From NCBI GenBank assembly GCA_027081495.1, contig JALWKJ010000067.1, positions 1 through 18,997 on the forward strand: DNA of 18,997 bases, in the 5' to 3' direction. This document shows positions 1 through 7,212 of the stretch, piece after piece (positions within the stretch are counted from its first letter, which is position 1; each line of letters begins with the position of its first letter). Under the pieces are notes generated by a model. That model did no database searches and was not told the DNA's origin. It saw only the letters and a program-made list of their open reading frames with translations. The position numbers and the translations under genes are program-made. This DNA comes from Campylobacterales bacterium (GTDB lineage: Bacteria; Campylobacterota; Campylobacteria; Campylobacterales; QNZT01).

Positions 1-243
1 ATTTTTAGCGTCGGTTTTAAAGCCGAGTACGAGGAAGAAAAGGCGCTGGAAAATGCCGTAAATTTGTTAGAGAAGAAAAGAGTAGAGTGCGTATGTCTAA
101 ACAATATAAAGAAAAATCCTTTCGGAGGCGATCAAAACGAGATAACCATCATAACAAAAAACTCTAAAATAGATTTGCCGAAGGCGGATAAATTGACTAT
201 TTCTCTAAAGATTTTGGAGAGTTTGAAAAAAATCGGCGAGTGA
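1..243 (+). CDS. coaBC: Phosphopantothenoylcysteine decarboxylase / phosphopantothenate-cysteine ligase, C-terminal end (partial)
   Basis: This is the last 80 codons of a gene that begins outside the window; the frame is open from base 1 to the TGA at 241-243. The visible part is the end of the CoaB (ligase) half. It shows VGFKAE near the start, a run of helix, then a stretch with NNI and FGGDQNEITIIT, and a closing lysine-rich helix. This matches the family pattern in which GFkaE, an N-containing strand and F.s..Nevtli precede the final helix. CoaBC joins cysteine to 4'-phosphopantothenate and decarboxylates the product in coenzyme A synthesis. The stop overlaps the next start (TGATG), so the two are probably co-translated. 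The decarboxylase half cannot be seen. Confidence 0.85.
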   Translation: MFSVGFKAEYEEEKALENAVNLLEKKRVECVCLNNIKKNPFGGDQNEITIITKNSKIDLPKADKLTISLKILESLKKIGE

Positions 244-1013
244 TGATAACGCAGCTTGCTCAGATCGCAAAAATCGACGCGCTTCTTTCAAAACTGTCGA
301 TAAAGCGTTTTAATGCGATTTTACCGGTAACCGTAGAAGTTTTACAAAAAAGCGAGCCCCAAAAGTATGATCTTAAAATCGGCGCTAAAGAGCTTAGCAC
401 AAAAAGCGCGATCGATTTGGAAGTAGGCAAAAAATATTGGGCGGTTATGGGAGAAAATATGAAAACGGGCACTATTTCTCTTTCAAAGCTTTTGAAAAAT
501 CCGGCATTTTTTCAAAAGGGCAAAGAGCCGATTTTCTTACCGGAAGTTTCGGCGCGGAAAATGATGGAGATTTTATCTTCGAAATCTCCCAAAGCGCATA
601 TGAAAACGATTTTTTTGAACCATTTGGGCAATGCCGGCTCCAAGCAGGAATTTATGACTTTGGCAAATATGATTTTAGCGCTTAACGAAAATATTTTTAC
701 GATGTTTTTAAAACATGAACAAAATAGGACTCTGTTTCAGTTTAAAAAAAGAGCTTCTCAAAGCCAAACTTCAAGTGAAGATGGTATTATTGATTTTTAT
801 GCCGCTTTTGAGCATATCGGTCCGCTTGAGGGGATCGTAGAGATAGACGATCGAATACGGCGGCTGACTCTATATCTTTATTATGAGCAGAGTTTGGAGT
901 TTTTAAAAGAGGAATTGATTCATTTGGATTTTGAAACTAAAGTCGTTCACAAACAAAGAGTTATCTCTCCTTTATATGAGCCCGTCTCGTCACTTTTGGA
1001 TCTGAAAGGTTGA
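243..1013 (+). CDS. Conserved-position hypothetical protein between coaBC and uppS
   Basis: An unrecognised soluble protein of 256 residues from the ATG at 243. A GTG at 240 is also in frame, but the ATG in the TGATG overlap with coaBC is the more natural start. I see no signal peptide, no membrane segment and no catalytic motif. The N-terminal ~100 residues look like a small beta-rich domain (VTVEVLQKS, YDLKIGAKEL, KYWAVMGENMKTGTISLSKLLKNP); the rest is largely helical and charged. A C. jejuni gene of unknown function sits in the same slot, from memory of that gene order, so it is probably an ancestral member of this operon rather than recent cargo. The residues MKTGTISLSKL would suit a hook-length-control or DNA-binding-like fold only weakly, so I assign no function. 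Confidence 0.7.
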   Translation: MITQLAQIAKIDALLSKLSIKRFNAILPVTVEVLQKSEPQKYDLKIGAKELSTKSAIDLEVGKKYWAVMGENMKTGTISLSKLLKNPAFFQKGKEPIFLPEVSARKMMEILSSKSPKAHMKTIFLNHLGNAGSKQEFMTLANMILALNENIFTMFLKHEQNRTLFQFKKRASQSQTSSEDGIIDFYAAFEHIGPLEGIVEIDDRIRRLTLYLYYEQSLEFLKEELIHLDFETKVVHKQRVISPLYEPVSSLLDLKG

Positions 1014-1018
1014 TTTTT

Positions 1019-1702
1019 ATGAATGAATTAAAACATATAGCTATCATTATGGACGGAAACGGAAGATGGGCAAAGAAGCAGGGGTTTATGAAACGAATCG
1101 TAGGTCATGAAGAGGGAGCTAAAAGAGTACGAGAAATCACCATACACGCCTCAAACCTCGGTGTGAAATATCTAACGCTTTATGCCTTTAGCACCGAAAA
1201 TTGGAAAAGACCCGAAGGAGAAGTCGGTTTTTTGATGAAGTTGATGGATCGCTATCTTAAAAACGAACTGTCTCTTTTTTTAGAAAACGATGTAAGGTTT
1301 GAGATTATAGGCGAAATATCGAAACTTCCAAAGGATTTACGGCAAACTATAGAGTTTACAAAAGAAAAGACCGCGCATTTTAAAGGTCTTACGCAGGTTT
1401 TGGCTGTAAATTACGGTTCGAAAAACGAGATCGTAAGAGCCGTAAATAAAGCGGTAAATGCCGGTATAGAAGTAGATGAACATCGTTTTGACGAACTTTT
1501 GGATACGGCGGGAATGGATCCGGTAGATATACTTATAAGAACCGGAGGAGAGAAGAGACTTTCAAATTATCTGTTATGGCAGGCGGCTTATAGCGAACTC
1601 TATTTTACCGATACGCTTTGGCCCGATTTTCATGTAGGGGAGCTGGATGAGATAATAAAAGAGTTTCATAAAACGCAAAGACGGTTCGGAGCTGTTAAAT
1701 GA
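1019..1702 (+). CDS. uppS: Undecaprenyl diphosphate synthase (cis-prenyltransferase)
   Basis: Makes C55 undecaprenyl diphosphate from farnesyl diphosphate and isopentenyl diphosphate, the precursor of the lipid carrier for peptidoglycan and surface glycans. The 227-residue protein has the family signatures: HIAIIMDGNGRWA at residues 6-18 with the catalytic Asp at 12, LTLYAFSTENWKRP in the middle, and RTGGEKRLSNYLLWQAAYSELYF near the end. Length is normal. The start is the ATG at 1019, preceded by GAAAGG at 1004-1009; an earlier TTG at 1010 overlaps the upstream stop but would add only three residues and lacks that spacing. The stop overlaps the next gene by ATGA, so expression is likely operonic. 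Confidence 0.96.
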   Translation: MNELKHIAIIMDGNGRWAKKQGFMKRIVGHEEGAKRVREITIHASNLGVKYLTLYAFSTENWKRPEGEVGFLMKLMDRYLKNELSLFLENDVRFEIIGEISKLPKDLRQTIEFTKEKTAHFKGLTQVLAVNYGSKNEIVRAVNKAVNAGIEVDEHRFDELLDTAGMDPVDILIRTGGEKRLSNYLLWQAAYSELYFTDTLWPDFHVGELDEIIKEFHKTQRRFGAVK

Positions 1703-2439
1703 TCTTTTTAGAAGGGGTTGTAGTAACGGTTTTCGGACTGCTTTTTGGTTCGTTTTTAAATGTATTGATACTTAGAATTCCAAAAGAAGAGAGTATCGTT
1801 TTTCCCGGCTCACACTGTTTTAAATGTAACAAAAAACTAAAATGGTGGCACAATATTCCGCTTTTATCATGGGTTTTATTGCGCGGGAAATGTTATTTTT
1901 GTAAAGAGCCGATATCCGTTCAGTATCCGATCGTCGAGGCTTTGAGCGCAGTGATATTCGCGTTGGTTTTTTATAAACTTCATGATATTTCGTTTTCGAT
2001 CATATCGGGATTGGTATTTGCTCTGCTGCTTGGATTGTCTTTGATAGATTTTCGTTATAAAGCCGTTCCCGACAGTTTAAATCTTAGCGCTTTGTCTTTG
2101 GCTGTCATATCGTCGCCTTTCGTGTTGCAAAACTTCGTAAACGCGCTTCTTTTTGCGGGCGCTTTTTCTCTGCTTCGTTTTTATGTTTCCTATTTTGCGA
2201 AAAAAGAGGCTCTTGGAGAGGCGGATATCATGATAGCGGCGACCATAGGAGCCATGGTTGGATTGAAGCTTGGAGCGGTTGCGATATTTTTATCGGCGAT
2301 TATCGCGCTTCCGGTTTTTATCATTATTCGCGAAAAAGATTTTGAAGTTCCTTTTATCCCTTTTTTGGCGCTTGCGCTTTTTATAGTCTATTTGGGTGAA
2401 GATTTTTTTTCTAATATTTTAGTAAAGCTGTATGGATAG
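1699..2439 (+). CDS. A24-family prepilin peptidase / N-methyltransferase-like
   Basis: An integral membrane aspartyl protease of the type IV prepilin peptidase family, 246 residues. The N-terminal domain carries the zinc-type cysteine pairs C40/C43 and C65/C68 within the usual sequence (LLFGSFLNVLILRIP, then CFKCN, then CYFC, then QYPIVE). The first catalytic Asp is D117 in SLIDFRYKAVPD and the second is D176 in GEADIMIAATIGAMVG. The usual GxGD is GEAD here, with Ala in the third position. About seven hydrophobic segments follow. No pilin or pseudopilin gene is in the window, so the substrates lie elsewhere; competence or type II-like pseudopilins are possibilities (inference). It overlaps uppS by 4 nt and the next gene by 8 nt. 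Confidence 0.93.
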   Translation: MIFLEGVVVTVFGLLFGSFLNVLILRIPKEESIVFPGSHCFKCNKKLKWWHNIPLLSWVLLRGKCYFCKEPISVQYPIVEALSAVIFALVFYKLHDISFSIISGLVFALLLGLSLIDFRYKAVPDSLNLSALSLAVISSPFVLQNFVNALLFAGAFSLLRFYVSYFAKKEALGEADIMIAATIGAMVGLKLGAVAIFLSAIIALPVFIIIREKDFEVPFIPFLALALFIVYLGEDFFSNILVKLYG

Positions 2440-3454
2440 AATTACACGATATATTTTGGCAAATTTTTCGCCGCTTTTTTTATCGCTTTTTTTGACGCTT
2501 TTTTTTCTGGTATCGGTGATTTTTTTTATTACCGTTTCAAGATTGACCGCTTTGATATCCGTCAGTTTTTTGGATCTGGGCGAAATATTTTTATATGCCG
2601 TGCCCGAAATATTTACATATACGCTTCCCGTGACATTTTTTATAGCCATCGCGATGACGATGTATAATATGTCAAAAGAAAACGAAATAATAGTACTTTT
2701 TGCGCTCTCTTTAAATCCCTTGAAAATTTTAAAAATATTTTTCTTTCTTTCTCTTTTTTGTTCGCTTTTTTTATTGGCAAACAGTATATTTTTTGTTCCT
2801 ATTTCAAAACAGATGAGCGATAATTTTATCTCGCTTAAAAAGATGGAGGCGAAATTAAATATAAAAGAGAGCCAATTTGGACAAAAGTTTTCAAATTGGC
2901 ATCTGTTCGTTCATTCAAATGCGAAAGATGTTTATAGCGATATAGTTTTATATCAAAAGGGAAAAGAGGGGAAAAACGATAAATTTATCTTAGCAAATAG
3001 CGCAAAGCTTGATCGAAACAACTCTCTTTTGAGTTTAAAGCTAAACGATGGAAAAGTATATGATCTTGGAAAAGAGAAATTAACGCAGGTTGATTACGAA
3101 AAATTGATGATGAGTTATAATCCAAAACTTCATGAGTTAAAAAGCAACAACATAATTCAATACTGGATGAAGGCGAAAGTGAGTAAAAAACGAGCCGCTA
3201 GTCTCTCTTTCGCACTGCTTGTAGCTCTTTTTCCTCTGGCTACATTTATGTTCGCTCTATCTTTTGGAATAGCTCATATGCGCCATCAAAAGCCAAGCGT
3301 GTATTTAAACAGTATGCTGGTTGTCATCTTTTATTATATAGCCATTTTTAATGTTGCCGACAGGTTTCCTCTTTACGGGACGCTGGGAGTTTTTTTATTT
3401 TCCGTTTTTATTTCGGCGCTCTTTTTTAAAAAAAGAGTTTTGGAGCGTTTTTGA
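2432..3454 (+). CDS. LptF/LptG-type permease (YjgP/YjgQ family)
   Basis: A 340-residue inner-membrane protein with the arrangement of the lipopolysaccharide ABC exporter subunits. Three membrane segments come first (residues ~13-35, ~50-75, ~99-122), then a periplasmic beta-jellyroll-like domain (~125-245, with runs such as SLLSLKLNDGKVYDLG), then three C-terminal membrane segments (~255-335). With LptB2 and its partner this family extracts LPS/LOS from the inner membrane towards LptC-A-D. LptF and LptG are paralogues and I cannot tell which this is; the partner is not in the window. The start ATG at 2432 lies inside the preceding gene (8-nt overlap), implying coupling. The downstream truA start sits just past its stop. 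Confidence 0.9.
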   Translation: MDRITRYILANFSPLFLSLFLTLFFLVSVIFFITVSRLTALISVSFLDLGEIFLYAVPEIFTYTLPVTFFIAIAMTMYNMSKENEIIVLFALSLNPLKILKIFFFLSLFCSLFLLANSIFFVPISKQMSDNFISLKKMEAKLNIKESQFGQKFSNWHLFVHSNAKDVYSDIVLYQKGKEGKNDKFILANSAKLDRNNSLLSLKLNDGKVYDLGKEKLTQVDYEKLMMSYNPKLHELKSNNIIQYWMKAKVSKKRAASLSFALLVALFPLATFMFALSFGIAHMRHQKPSVYLNSMLVVIFYYIAIFNVADRFPLYGTLGVFLFSVFISALFFKKRVLERF

Positions 3455-3456
3455 GT

Positions 3457-4182
3457 ATGCGCGTCAAAATGACTTTAAGTTACGACGGCAGTAAATTTTA
3501 CGGTTTTCAAATTCAAAACAGCGGCGTGGCTACCGTCGCCAACAGACTTTGTGAAATTTTTGATTCTTTGGGTATAAAGAGTGATTTTGCGGCAAGCGGC
3601 AGAACCGACAGGGGAGTTCATGCCCTCTCTCAAGTGATTTCGCTTGATCTTCCTTCGTATTGGAGAGATTTGCGCCATTTAAAAAGATGTATCAACGAAA
3701 AAGCCCTGCCTTCAATATATATAGATAAAATCGAAGTTGTCGATAAAGATTTTCATGCTAGATTTAGTGCGAAAAAAAGAGCGTATAGGTATGTGATATC
3801 CGATAAAAAGCCGAATGTTTTTTTATCAGATTATGTTCTTTTCGTAGAACCTTTTGATTGTTTAAAGATAAAAGAGAGTGTCGATATTTTTAAAGGAACG
3901 CATGATTTCTCATATTTCGCCAAAGAAGGTTCGGGCGTTTCGCACTATAAAAGAGAGATATATAAAACTAGATTTTATCGATTCGGGGATTTTTATATTT
4001 TTGGTTTTGAAGCCGACGGTTTTGTTCGTTCCCAGATTAGACTTATGGTTTCGGCTTTGTTGAAGGTCGGTTTCGGTAAGTTGGATATAGATGATCTAAA
4101 AGATCAATTATCGCTTAAAAAATCTATTGTGAGAGATCCCGTAGAGCCTAACGGATTATATCTTAGTCGTATTTGGTATTGA
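3457..4182 (+). CDS. truA: tRNA pseudouridine(38-40) synthase
   Basis: Converts uridines 38-40 of the anticodon stem-loop to pseudouridine. The N-terminal strand LSYDGSKFYGFQ and the catalytic segment ASGRTDRGVHALSQV, whose Asp is the nucleophile, are both clear. Further family marks are ARFSAKKRAYRYVI and FEADGFVRSQIRLMVSALL. The length of 241 residues is normal. The start is the ATG at 3457 with GGAG at 3442-3445; a TTG at 3451 overlapping the previous stop is less likely. It is the last gene of the operon that begins with coaBC. Only an inverted repeat (4188-4194 / 4209-4215) without a T-run follows, so a classical intrinsic terminator is not evident. Confidence 0.96.
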   Translation: MRVKMTLSYDGSKFYGFQIQNSGVATVANRLCEIFDSLGIKSDFAASGRTDRGVHALSQVISLDLPSYWRDLRHLKRCINEKALPSIYIDKIEVVDKDFHARFSAKKRAYRYVISDKKPNVFLSDYVLFVEPFDCLKIKESVDIFKGTHDFSYFAKEGSGVSHYKREIYKTRFYRFGDFYIFGFEADGFVRSQIRLMVSALLKVGFGKLDIDDLKDQLSLKKSIVRDPVEPNGLYLSRIWY

Positions 4183-4187
4183 TTTAA

Positions 4188-4215
4188 TTGATCTCAACTC
4201 CTCCGAAAAGATCAA
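4188..4215. repeat. Short inverted repeat downstream of truA
   Basis: TTGATCT at 4188-4194 is perfectly complemented by AGATCAA at 4209-4215, with a 14-nt spacer. It lies between the stop of truA and the stop of the opposing HTH gene, where a bidirectional terminator would be expected. Neither strand has a clear T-run right after the stem, so termination is only a possibility. Confidence 0.4.
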
Positions 4216-4231
4216 AAACAGCTATTTTACT

Positions 4232-4429
4232 CTAAGAAGCAATTTTTTTTAACTCGATCTGTTTAAGGGTGTACATCGCCAGCAAATCTTCGTTATCAAG
4301 ATTTAATTTTTTACAAAGTACTCCAAGTTTTAGGATTTGATACTCATCGTAATTGTTCTTCTTAAGATAAGATATCGCCGATGGAGTCTTGTTGATTTCT
4401 GCTGCAATCTCTTTGTTTGATACTTTCAT
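4232..4429 (-). CDS. Small helix-turn-helix-like protein (hypothetical)
   Basis: A 65-residue protein with a good ribosome binding site (AGGAAAG six bases before the start, read on the minus strand). The segment VSNKEIAAEINKTPSAISYLKKNN (residues ~3-26) has the spacing of a Cro/C1-type helix-turn-helix: helix, a short turn at NKTP, then a recognition-like helix. The rest is helical (QILKLGVLCKKLNLDNEDLLAMYTLKQIE). A -10-like TATAAC on the minus strand lies at 4453-4458, consistent with its own promoter. It is convergent with truA and divergent from tlyA. The function is not known; a small DNA-binding regulator is the natural inference. Confidence 0.75.
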   Translation of the reverse strand: MKVSNKEIAAEINKTPSAISYLKKNNYDEYQILKLGVLCKKLNLDNEDLLAMYTLKQIELKKIAS

Positions 4430-4507
4430 ATTCTTTCCTGTGTTGATTTTGTTATACTCCTAAATCGGTGTTTGATAGTTTTTGTTTAGCGGTTTTAGGT
4501 AAATAGT

Positions 4508-4575
4508 GTAAATTTCAGGAATAATTTACTTTGCATGCTGTATTTTATAACTATTTGTTACATAAAAGTTACTAT
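4508..4575 (+). promoter_or_regulatory. Putative tlyA promoter region with inverted repeat and shared upstream motif
   Basis: GTAAATT at 4508-4514 and AATTTAC at 4523-4529 form a perfect 7-8-7 inverted repeat. Its right half begins the string AATTTACTTTGCATGC (4523-4538). A -10-like TACTAT sits at 4570-4575, with the first base 32 nt past the end of GCATGC. The same AATTTACTTT...TGCATGC string, at the same distance from a -10-like hexamer, occurs before the gene at 9899. The -10 and the operator reading are inferences. Confidence 0.4.
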
Positions 4576-4597
4576 TTTAAAGTGCGTGCAATTTATC

Positions 4598-5311
4598 ATG
4601 AGATTAGACAACTACCTATATAAACACGGTTTTACCGATAGCAGAAACAGAGCCAAAGAACTTATACTTAATGAAAAAGTATCAGTCAACAGTAATATAA
4701 TAACTAAAGCATCCTTTAATATAGATAATAATTTACCCGTTGATATCGAAATTTTGCAAGAAAATATCTATGTTGGACGAGGAGCGGAAAAACTCAAGTC
4801 TTTTCTCGATACTAACGACATTAAAATTAAAAATTCATACGCTCTTGATGTAGGCAGCAGCAGGGGTGGATTTGTGCAGATTTTACTACAATTCGGCGCT
4901 GAATGCGTAACTGCCGTAGATGTAGGAACGAATCAACTCCATCCCCTTTTAAAAAGAGATGAAAGGGTTGTCAGTTTTGAGCAAACGGATATCAGAGACT
5001 TTAAAAGTTCAAGGCTTTTTGATTTGATAACTTGCGATGTCTCTTTTGTAGGGATAGAGTATATTATGAAAGATTTGGATAGACTTTCAAAAAAAGATAT
5101 CCTCATTCTTTTCAAACCGCAGTTTGAAGTCGGAAGAGATGTTAAAAGAAATAAAAAAGGCGTCGTAAAAGACCAAAAAGCGATTATGTCGGCAATCGAG
5201 AAATTTCAAGCTCGCGCCTATGAGCTTGGTTGGAATTTGATTGTAAAAGAGTATTGTAAAGTAAAAGGTAAAGAGGGCAATGTTGAAATCTTCTACCATT
5301 TTCAAAAATGA
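4598..5311 (+). CDS. tlyA: TlyA family 16S/23S rRNA (cytidine-2'-O)-methyltransferase
   Basis: A 237-residue protein with an N-terminal S4 RNA-binding domain (MRLDNYLYKHGFTDSRNRAKELI, residues 1-~60) and a Rossmann-type FtsJ-like methyltransferase domain. The SAM motif is YALDVGSSRGGFVQILL, followed by VTAVDVGTNQLH and LITCDVSFVGIEYI. Members 2'-O-methylate cytidines of ribosomal RNA, and loss gives capreomycin resistance in some bacteria. An upstream ATG at 4535 is in frame, but the family begins with MRLD, so the start is 4598. The Shine-Dalgarno sequence there is poor. The 3' end overlaps ribF by 32 nt, and tlyA followed by ribF is the order I recall in Campylobacter. Confidence 0.93.
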   Translation: MRLDNYLYKHGFTDSRNRAKELILNEKVSVNSNIITKASFNIDNNLPVDIEILQENIYVGRGAEKLKSFLDTNDIKIKNSYALDVGSSRGGFVQILLQFGAECVTAVDVGTNQLHPLLKRDERVVSFEQTDIRDFKSSRLFDLITCDVSFVGIEYIMKDLDRLSKKDILILFKPQFEVGRDVKRNKKGVVKDQKAIMSAIEKFQARAYELGWNLIVKEYCKVKGKEGNVEIFYHFQK

Positions 5312-6119
5312 AAATATCGACGCGATAGCGATCGGAGGCTTTGACGGTATGCACAGGGCGCATCAATATCTTTTGTCGCATCTTGGTAAAAACGGGGCGC
5401 TGTTGGTTATAGAAAAAAAGCAAAAATTTTCTCTAACTCCATCAAAGCATCGCTGTTTATATACCGATTACGGTTGTATCTTTTTGGAGTTTGAAAAGAT
5501 CAAGGATATGAGCGTCGATGATTTTATCCTCTTTTTAAAAAATAGCTTTAGATCGCTTAAAAAGATAGTCGTGGGATACGATTTTCGTTTTGCGAAAAAT
5601 AGAAGCGGCACGCCCGAGGATTTAAAAAAATTAAAAAATATCGATCTTATAGTAGTAAAAGAGCAAAAAGCGGATCAAATTCCAATTCATGCAAAAGTTA
5701 TTAAAGATTTTCTAAAAGAGGCAAAGATTGATAAAGCCAATGAACTTTTGGGAAGAGAGTATTCTATAACGGCAAGAGTGATTCGGGGTCAAGGGCTTGG
5801 TAAGAAGAGATTATACGCTACTCTTAATCTTTTTACCGATAGATTTTTCATTCCCAAAGAGGGAGTTTACATAACATCGGCAAAAATCGGTAAAAGAGAG
5901 TATCCCTCTTTGACTTTTATAGGAAACAGGCTTTCGACCGATTCGAAATTTTCTATAGAGACTCATATTTTAGATGAAAAAAATATCGTTGATATTGATG
6001 AACTTACCGTTTCATTTTTGCGATACTTAAGAGAAAATCGCAAGTTTGATTCGCTAGATGAGCTTAAAAGCGAAATCTCAAAAGATATAAAAGAGGCAAA
6101 AAAGTTTTTTAAGTTTTGA
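5280..6119 (+). CDS. ribF: Bifunctional riboflavin kinase / FAD synthetase
   Basis: Converts riboflavin to FMN and then FAD. The N-terminal nucleotidyltransferase shows GGFDGMHRAH at residues 19-28 (family GxFDGxHxGH) and VGYDFRFAKNRSGTPEDLKKL. The C-terminal kinase domain begins near EYSITARVIRGQGLGKKRLYATLNL, where the usual GFPTAN segment is written LYATLN, and continues with IPKEGVYIT and ETHILD. The length of 279 residues is slightly short for the family (~300). The start at 5280 has AAAGAGGG just before it, inside the end of tlyA. It converges with the diguanylate cyclase gene, and the two stops overlap by 11 bp, leaving no room for a separate terminator. Confidence 0.92.
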   Translation: MLKSSTIFKNENIDAIAIGGFDGMHRAHQYLLSHLGKNGALLVIEKKQKFSLTPSKHRCLYTDYGCIFLEFEKIKDMSVDDFILFLKNSFRSLKKIVVGYDFRFAKNRSGTPEDLKKLKNIDLIVVKEQKADQIPIHAKVIKDFLKEAKIDKANELLGREYSITARVIRGQGLGKKRLYATLNLFTDRFFIPKEGVYITSAKIGKREYPSLTFIGNRLSTDSKFSIETHILDEKNIVDIDELTVSFLRYLRENRKFDSLDELKSEISKDIKEAKKFFKF

Positions 6120-6903
6120 TTTTATCCTTTTTTTGTCGATACATTTTTTTATCGACGATTTCAATGATATCTTGAAATTTATCACCGGCTTTAAATTCGC
6201 AAATGCCGTATGATATCTTCACTTTAAATGTGTTGCCTTGATATATAAATAGTTTTTTCATTAATTGCGTCGAGAGATTTTTTGTCTGCTCAAGAAGCTT
6301 TTCATAAGCGCTTTCAAAGGATATGACTAAAAATTCATCTCCTCCGTATCTGATAGTATGGGCGTTACTCAATTTTTTTGTAAGTTGAGCTATCATAGCG
6401 AGAACTTTATCGCCCGTAACATGCCCGTATGTGTCGTTAATCTCTTTAAATTTGTCAATATCGATAAAGATTATCGTGCCGTTTTTTATAAATTTCTCAT
6501 CTATCAAAAATTTTTCAAAAAGCCATTTTCTGTTATATACTTTTGTTAGTTCATCCATATATACCTGCTCTTCAAGCATCGATATTCTGCGGTTTAACTC
6601 TTTCATCTGTTCTTGAACTCTATTTAAAAGTTTTGAATCCTGTTCGTTTATGGCTGTGGTAGCAAGGTCGATATTTTCTTGTAAAAGCTTGGTGTTTTCT
6701 TTTGTGTTTTTCTCGATTTCATATACTTTATGTAAAGTGATATCAACCGTATCGTTTTTAAGTTTTTCGAGGTCGATTGAGATATTATGCTCTTGTGCTT
6801 TTGTCATGAAAGTGTTTTTAAATAACTCGGGAGTGACGATATCAAATTTTCTTATCTCTTTAATAGTGTCGTTAGTGATAATTTTCAGTGAGCTTATATC
6901 CAC
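6109..6903 (-). CDS. GGDEF-domain diguanylate cyclase
   Basis: A 264-residue soluble protein predicted to make cyclic di-GMP from two GTP. The C-terminal half is a complete GGDEF domain: DELTKVYNRKWL, then FIDIDKFKEINDTYGHVTGDKVL, then RYGGDEF with the signature at residues ~187-191, then KISYGICEF. The product-inhibition site (RxxD five residues before the signature) is absent; the matching stretch reads LSNAHTI. The N-terminal ~125 residues are helical, with a coiled-coil-like stretch (NTKENTKLLQENIDLATTAINEQDSKLLNRVQEQ), and match no sensory domain I recognise. There are no membrane segments. The start is a GTG at 6903-6901 with AAGGA on the minus strand six bases upstream. Confidence 0.93.
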   Translation of the reverse strand: MDISSLKIITNDTIKEIRKFDIVTPELFKNTFMTKAQEHNISIDLEKLKNDTVDITLHKVYEIEKNTKENTKLLQENIDLATTAINEQDSKLLNRVQEQMKELNRRISMLEEQVYMDELTKVYNRKWLFEKFLIDEKFIKNGTIIFIDIDKFKEINDTYGHVTGDKVLAMIAQLTKKLSNAHTIRYGGDEFLVISFESAYEKLLEQTKNLSTQLMKKLFIYQGNTFKVKISYGICEFKAGDKFQDIIEIVDKKMYRQKKDKIKT

Positions 6904-7212
6904 TTTTTATCCTTCATAATGCTGTTTCTATGCTATTATATCGGCATATGAGGATTTTATTTAATATAAATAACTTATGATAATCGAGTTCTTTGAAAAA
7001 TGATGTTTCTCTCAAACGCTTCACGGCGGGTCTCCAAAATTTGTTCCAAATTTTAACCCTGCCGCTGTAGATGTTATTCGAGAATCATATTTTTCAGAGA
7101 ACTCGATCTATTATTTAGGCGAATATTTGGGAGAAAATTACGGTTGAGCGATTTTTTAGTTAAGTTGAGCTAATATAAAGGCTTTAATTTTATTCAAAGA
7201 GGGTATATTTTC
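6904..7212. other. 309-bp intergenic region between diguanylate cyclase and dnaJ
   Basis: No convincing ORF is present. The region contains a ~125-nt imperfect hairpin (6983-7107, listed separately) and the presumed divergent promoters. A TATAAA at 7174-7179 and an AGAGGG ribosome binding site at 7198-7203 precede dnaJ. No CIRCE (TTAGCACTC-N9-GAGTGCTAA) or HAIR-type inverted repeat was found, so the usual heat-shock repressor sites are not evident here. Confidence 0.6.
6983..7107. repeat. Long imperfect palindrome (~125 nt hairpin) upstream of dnaJ
   Basis: The outer arms ATCGAGTTCT (6983-6992) and AGAACTCGAT (7098-7107) are perfect. Pairing continues inward with one G-T wobble and a 2-nt bulge: 6994-7000 with 7090-7096, TGAT 7001-7004 with 7084-7087, and TCTC 7008-7011 with 7080-7083. 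The centre pairs CGGC (7024-7027) with GCCG (7061-7064) and GG (7029-7030) with CC (7058-7059). An 8-bp stem, AAAATTTG (7036-7043) with CAAATTTT (7047-7054), closes a TTC loop. There is no T-run, so it is not a typical terminator. It could be a MITE/REP-like element, a structured leader or a small RNA. Confidence 0.7.

Noticed and set aside
7000..7212. Search for CIRCE or HspR (HAIR) sites before dnaJ
   Set aside because: No sequence close to either consensus was found, so no heat-shock repressor site is claimed.
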